45,598 nucleotides of DNA from Bacillota bacterium (lineage in GTDB: Bacteria; Bacillota; SHA-98; UBA4971). A program made the translations under genes and the position numbers. The notes below the pieces were generated by a model. That model saw only the letters and a list, made by a program, of their open reading frames with translations, had not been told where the DNA came from and searched no databases. Below are positions 43,693-45,598 of this stretch, piece by piece (position 1 is the first letter of the stretch; each line of letters starts with the position of its first letter). The stretch lies in contig JAAYXB010000016.1 in NCBI GenBank assembly GCA_012516125.1, forward strand, positions 1-45,598, written 5' to 3'.

Positions 43693-43824
43693 CCCGGCGC
43701 GGCCCGCGCCGGCGCCCGGCGCTCGGCGCCCGGCCGCCCCCGACGCGCGCCCCGCCCGCTACCACAGTTATGCGTGCCCGCCCTGAAAAATGCCCTTCGT
43801 GCCCTTTGCGAAGGCGGAAGAGCC

Positions 43825-43863
43825 GCGCCGGGCCCTTACGGCTTCTGCGCTACGGCCCGGCGC
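43825..43863 (-). terminator. Strong stem-loop after methyltransferase gene
   Basis: GCGCCGGGCC and GGCCCGGCGC form a perfect 10-bp stem around a 19-nt loop on the minus strand. The following GGCTCTTCC is only moderately T-rich, so termination is likely but not certain. Confidence 0.5.
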
Positions 43864-43887
43864 TCCCCTGCGTGGTGTCTTCCTCCG

Positions 43888-44502
43888 CTATTCCCGGTTC
43901 ATTCGTTCCGTTATTCCTTCCATAACGCGGTAGCCGCTCCCCTTCTCCACCTCACGCGCCGCCGAAAACACCTCGGCCAGCTTGCGAAGGAGGCTCTTCG
44001 CCCCCTGCTTCGTCCGGGCCACGAGGACGAGCCTCCCCCCGGGTTTGAGATGTCGGGCAGCCTCCTCGATGATCTCGAACACGACCCGCTTCCCCGCCCT
44101 GATGGGCGGATTGGAGAGGACGAGGTCGAACTTCATGCCTTCCACCGGCTGAAACCCGGCGCCGCACCGGACCTCGACGTTGGCGGCACCGTTCAAGGCG
44201 GCGTTTCTCATGGCAAGCCCGCACGCCCGTTCGTTTACGTCAATCATGTACACCCGGCACGTCGGGCATAGAACCGCCGCGGCAATCCCGATGGGTCCGT
44301 AGCCACAACCGAGGTCGAGGACAACGCTCCCCTCGGGGATGTCCACGGCCTCGATGAGAAGCCGGGTGCCCCGGTCCAGCTTGCCCCTGGCAAAGACGCC
44401 GGCGTCCGTCACGAACCGGAAGCGCCGACCTTTGAGCTCAACCGCTATCTCCTTCTCGGCGTGGGCCGAGGTCGGCGCCTCCGTGAAGTAGTGCTCTCCC
44501 AA
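43888..44502 (-). CDS. Class I SAM methyltransferase, RsmC/small-domain type
   Basis: 204 residues, a single Rossmann-like domain. SAM-binding motif I is LDLGCGYGPIG (about 61-71), and LSNPPIRAGK supplies the NPP[YF]-type motif used for base N-methylation. Family relatives such as RsmC methylate guanine in 16S rRNA. This short form lacks the duplicated N-terminal domain of E. coli RsmC. A TTG start at 44502 is used with GGGGGGTG about 10 nt upstream. The first 58 bp overlap the nadE gene, an unusually deep overlap implying tight coupling or an out-of-place start. Confidence 0.88.
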   Translation of the reverse strand: MGEHYFTEAPTSAHAEKEIAVELKGRRFRFVTDAGVFARGKLDRGTRLLIEAVDIPEGSVVLDLGCGYGPIGIAAAVLCPTCRVYMIDVNERACGLAMRNAALNGAANVEVRCGAGFQPVEGMKFDLVLSNPPIRAGKRVVFEIIEEAARHLKPGGRLVLVARTKQGAKSLLRKLAEVFSAAREVEKGSGYRVMEGITERMNRE

Positions 44503-45392
44503 TATCGGAAATCACCCCCCACTCCGTAACGCATGACCCGGGCGATCACCGGCATGCGCGCCTTGAAGCGCGTCGCGGCAACGCGCTCCCTCACGGCATC
44601 GACGAACTCAGGGCTAAACCCCATGGCGACAAGCTCCGGCCTTTTCTTCCTCTCGTCGATCATCAGATAGAGCAGCTTATCAACATCATCGTAGCTGAAA
44701 CCAAGCTCTTCCTCGTCTGTCTGGCCGACCCACAGGTCCGCGCTGGGCGGTTTGGCGATGATCCTCGCCGGCACACCGAGATGGTGGGCGAGCGCGCGCA
44801 CCTGCGTCTTATAGAGATCGCCGATGGGGTCGAAAGCGAACGCCAGATCCCCGTGCAGCGTGCCGTAACCCAGGAGAAGCTCCGTCTTGTTGCTAGTCCC
44901 GGCCACAAGCCCACGCTTTGCCGCCGAGATGTCGTAAATGGCGGCCATCCTTTCACGGGCTATCCTGTTGCCCCGCCTGAGCCTGTCGGCGTTGGGCTCC
45001 GCCTCGCGCGGCAGGGCTGAAAAGTAGGCGTCAACCGGCCCCGTGATATCGATGACGCAGTGCTCGATGCCCAGGATAGCGGCGACCTCCTTTGCATCGG
45101 CAAGGCTCGCCGGGTCAGATGTGCGGTAGGGCAGCATCGCCCCGAACACGTTCTCCGGCCCGAGGGCCTGGACGCACAGGTACACGACGACGGAGGAGTC
45201 GAGCCCTCCGGAGAGATTGATGACCACCTTTCTGTAGCCTGCGAGAGCCACCTGCACCCGCACGAACTCAACGAGGGTGGCCTGGACCTCGTCCAGGTCC
45301 AGCTCGAGCCCTGGCACCTTGACGGATTCGTACCGCATCGGTCTTCTGGAGCCTCCCCGTGCGAATGGCGCTGATATGGGTTCACCAGTCAT
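44445..45392 (-). CDS. nadE: NAD synthetase (ammonia-dependent)
   Basis: Amidates deamido-NAD with ATP and ammonia, the last step to NAD. About 315 residues. The PP-loop INLSGGLDSSVVV near residue 55 and GTSNKTELLLGYGTLHGD are diagnostic, and KPPSADLWVGQTDEEELG is the usual C-terminal region. There is no glutaminase domain. The start is uncertain: ATG at 45392 (AAGGAG, short spacing) or ATG at 45338 (closer to the family start); the open frame extends to 45521. It ends with an Arg-rich tail in the overlap with the methyltransferase gene. The leader carries copy B of the conserved element. Confidence 0.93.
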   Translation of the reverse strand: MTGEPISAPFARGGSRRPMRYESVKVPGLELDLDEVQATLVEFVRVQVALAGYRKVVINLSGGLDSSVVVYLCVQALGPENVFGAMLPYRTSDPASLADAKEVAAILGIEHCVIDITGPVDAYFSALPREAEPNADRLRRGNRIARERMAAIYDISAAKRGLVAGTSNKTELLLGYGTLHGDLAFAFDPIGDLYKTQVRALAHHLGVPARIIAKPPSADLWVGQTDEEELGFSYDDVDKLLYLMIDERKKRPELVAMGFSPEFVDAVRERVAATRFKARMPVIARVMRYGVGGDFRYWESTTSRRRRPRPTPRRR

Positions 45393-45495
45393 TGCTCCTT
45401 GTACAGGGATACCCGGTGTCCGGTCCGGGTTCCCACTAAGTGGGGATGCATTAGTCCCCGCCTCATCTCCAGTAGTTACCGGGTCGCCAGTGCTG

Positions 45496-45549
45496 CACTC
45501 TCTCTTTGAGTCGCCGGCCAACCCGTCCCAAAGGTCGGAAGCGTTTCTG
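45496..45549 (-). promoter_or_regulatory. Conserved leader element, copy B
   Basis: Resembles 5852-5900, in the same orientation relative to the downstream minus-strand gene. Here it lies about 105-155 nt upstream of nadE. On the minus strand it has the TTCC-loop-GGGA hairpin, a GGGTTGGCCGGCGACTC linker and an ACTC/GAGT hairpin with a longer loop. A long inverted repeat GTCGGAAGC/GCTTCCGAC (45534-45587) joins it to sequence nearer the window edge. Confidence 0.5.
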
Positions 45550-45598
45550 GACTCCCAACTAGGAGAGGCAAACGCCCCGCTTCCGACAGGTCCCTGGC

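Noticed and set aside
1-45598. CRISPR array, insertion sequence, prophage or tRNA genes
   Set aside because: Repeats seen are short direct duplications without spacers. No transposase, integrase, phage gene, terminal inverted repeats or tRNA-like T-loop was recognised on either strand.

Overview
The window looks like a GC-rich chromosomal segment from a spore-forming Firmicutes (Bacillota) lineage that probably has an outer membrane. Firmicutes markers are a CodY repressor (36078-36950), a CwlD-GerM type cortex amidase (42346-43692) and a GH18 enzyme of the spore peptidoglycan-hydrolase kind (34293-35258). Signs of a second membrane are two secreted, glycine-rich, beta-strand-rich proteins that end in a C-terminal phenylalanine (19091-20566 and 33681-34202), and two sugar-binding proteins with plain signal peptides and no lipobox cysteine. 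Limnochordia-like diderm Firmicutes would fit. The taxonomy is an inference, not something read directly.

Nearly everything is on the minus strand, so read right to left within each block. Positions 1-20566 are a carbohydrate-utilisation region. It holds a porin-like barrel, a LacI regulator with a clear promoter and operator, a MalE-MalF-MalG importer, an MsmX/UgpC-type ATPase, a bifunctional phosphoglucose/phosphomannose isomerase, a ROK sugar kinase, a membrane-anchored glucodextranase-C-like protein next to an ECF S component, a GntR/UTRA regulator, a secreted clan GH-A glycosidase-like protein with a CBM32-like domain, and a second importer (binding protein and two permeases) ending in a GH42 beta-galactosidase cut by the window edge. 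The second importer has no ATPase of its own, so the single ATPase probably serves both.

Positions 21063-31870 hold lysC and a complete argCJBDFGH operon, with an ARG-box-like palindrome in front of argC. Next come alanine dehydrogenase, a small outer-membrane barrel and the GH18 enzyme. An 819-base non-coding stretch with a good sigma-A-type promoter precedes the only plus-strand block: codY, a possible 50-codon ORF, a ferredoxin, a possible 26-codon leader ORF and a CopZ-like HMA protein. The right end is again on the minus strand: NAD synthase, an RsmC-like methyltransferase, the CwlD-GerM amidase, a UPF0309-type SIS protein, and a translationally coupled trio of ornithine/alanine racemase-like enzyme, LigB-AMMECR1 fusion and AmmeMemoRadiSam radical SAM enzyme.

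The most unusual signals are these: a conserved, apparently structured leader element at both ends of the window (upstream of a sugar-binding protein gene and of nadE); short tandem duplications of 7-24 bp in many intergenic gaps, several running into coding sequence and accompanied by low-complexity protein extensions; a glycosidase-like protein apparently lacking its catalytic nucleophile; a CodY with a divergent effector domain; and a two-way hairpin with a basic leader ORF ahead of the copper-chaperone-like gene.
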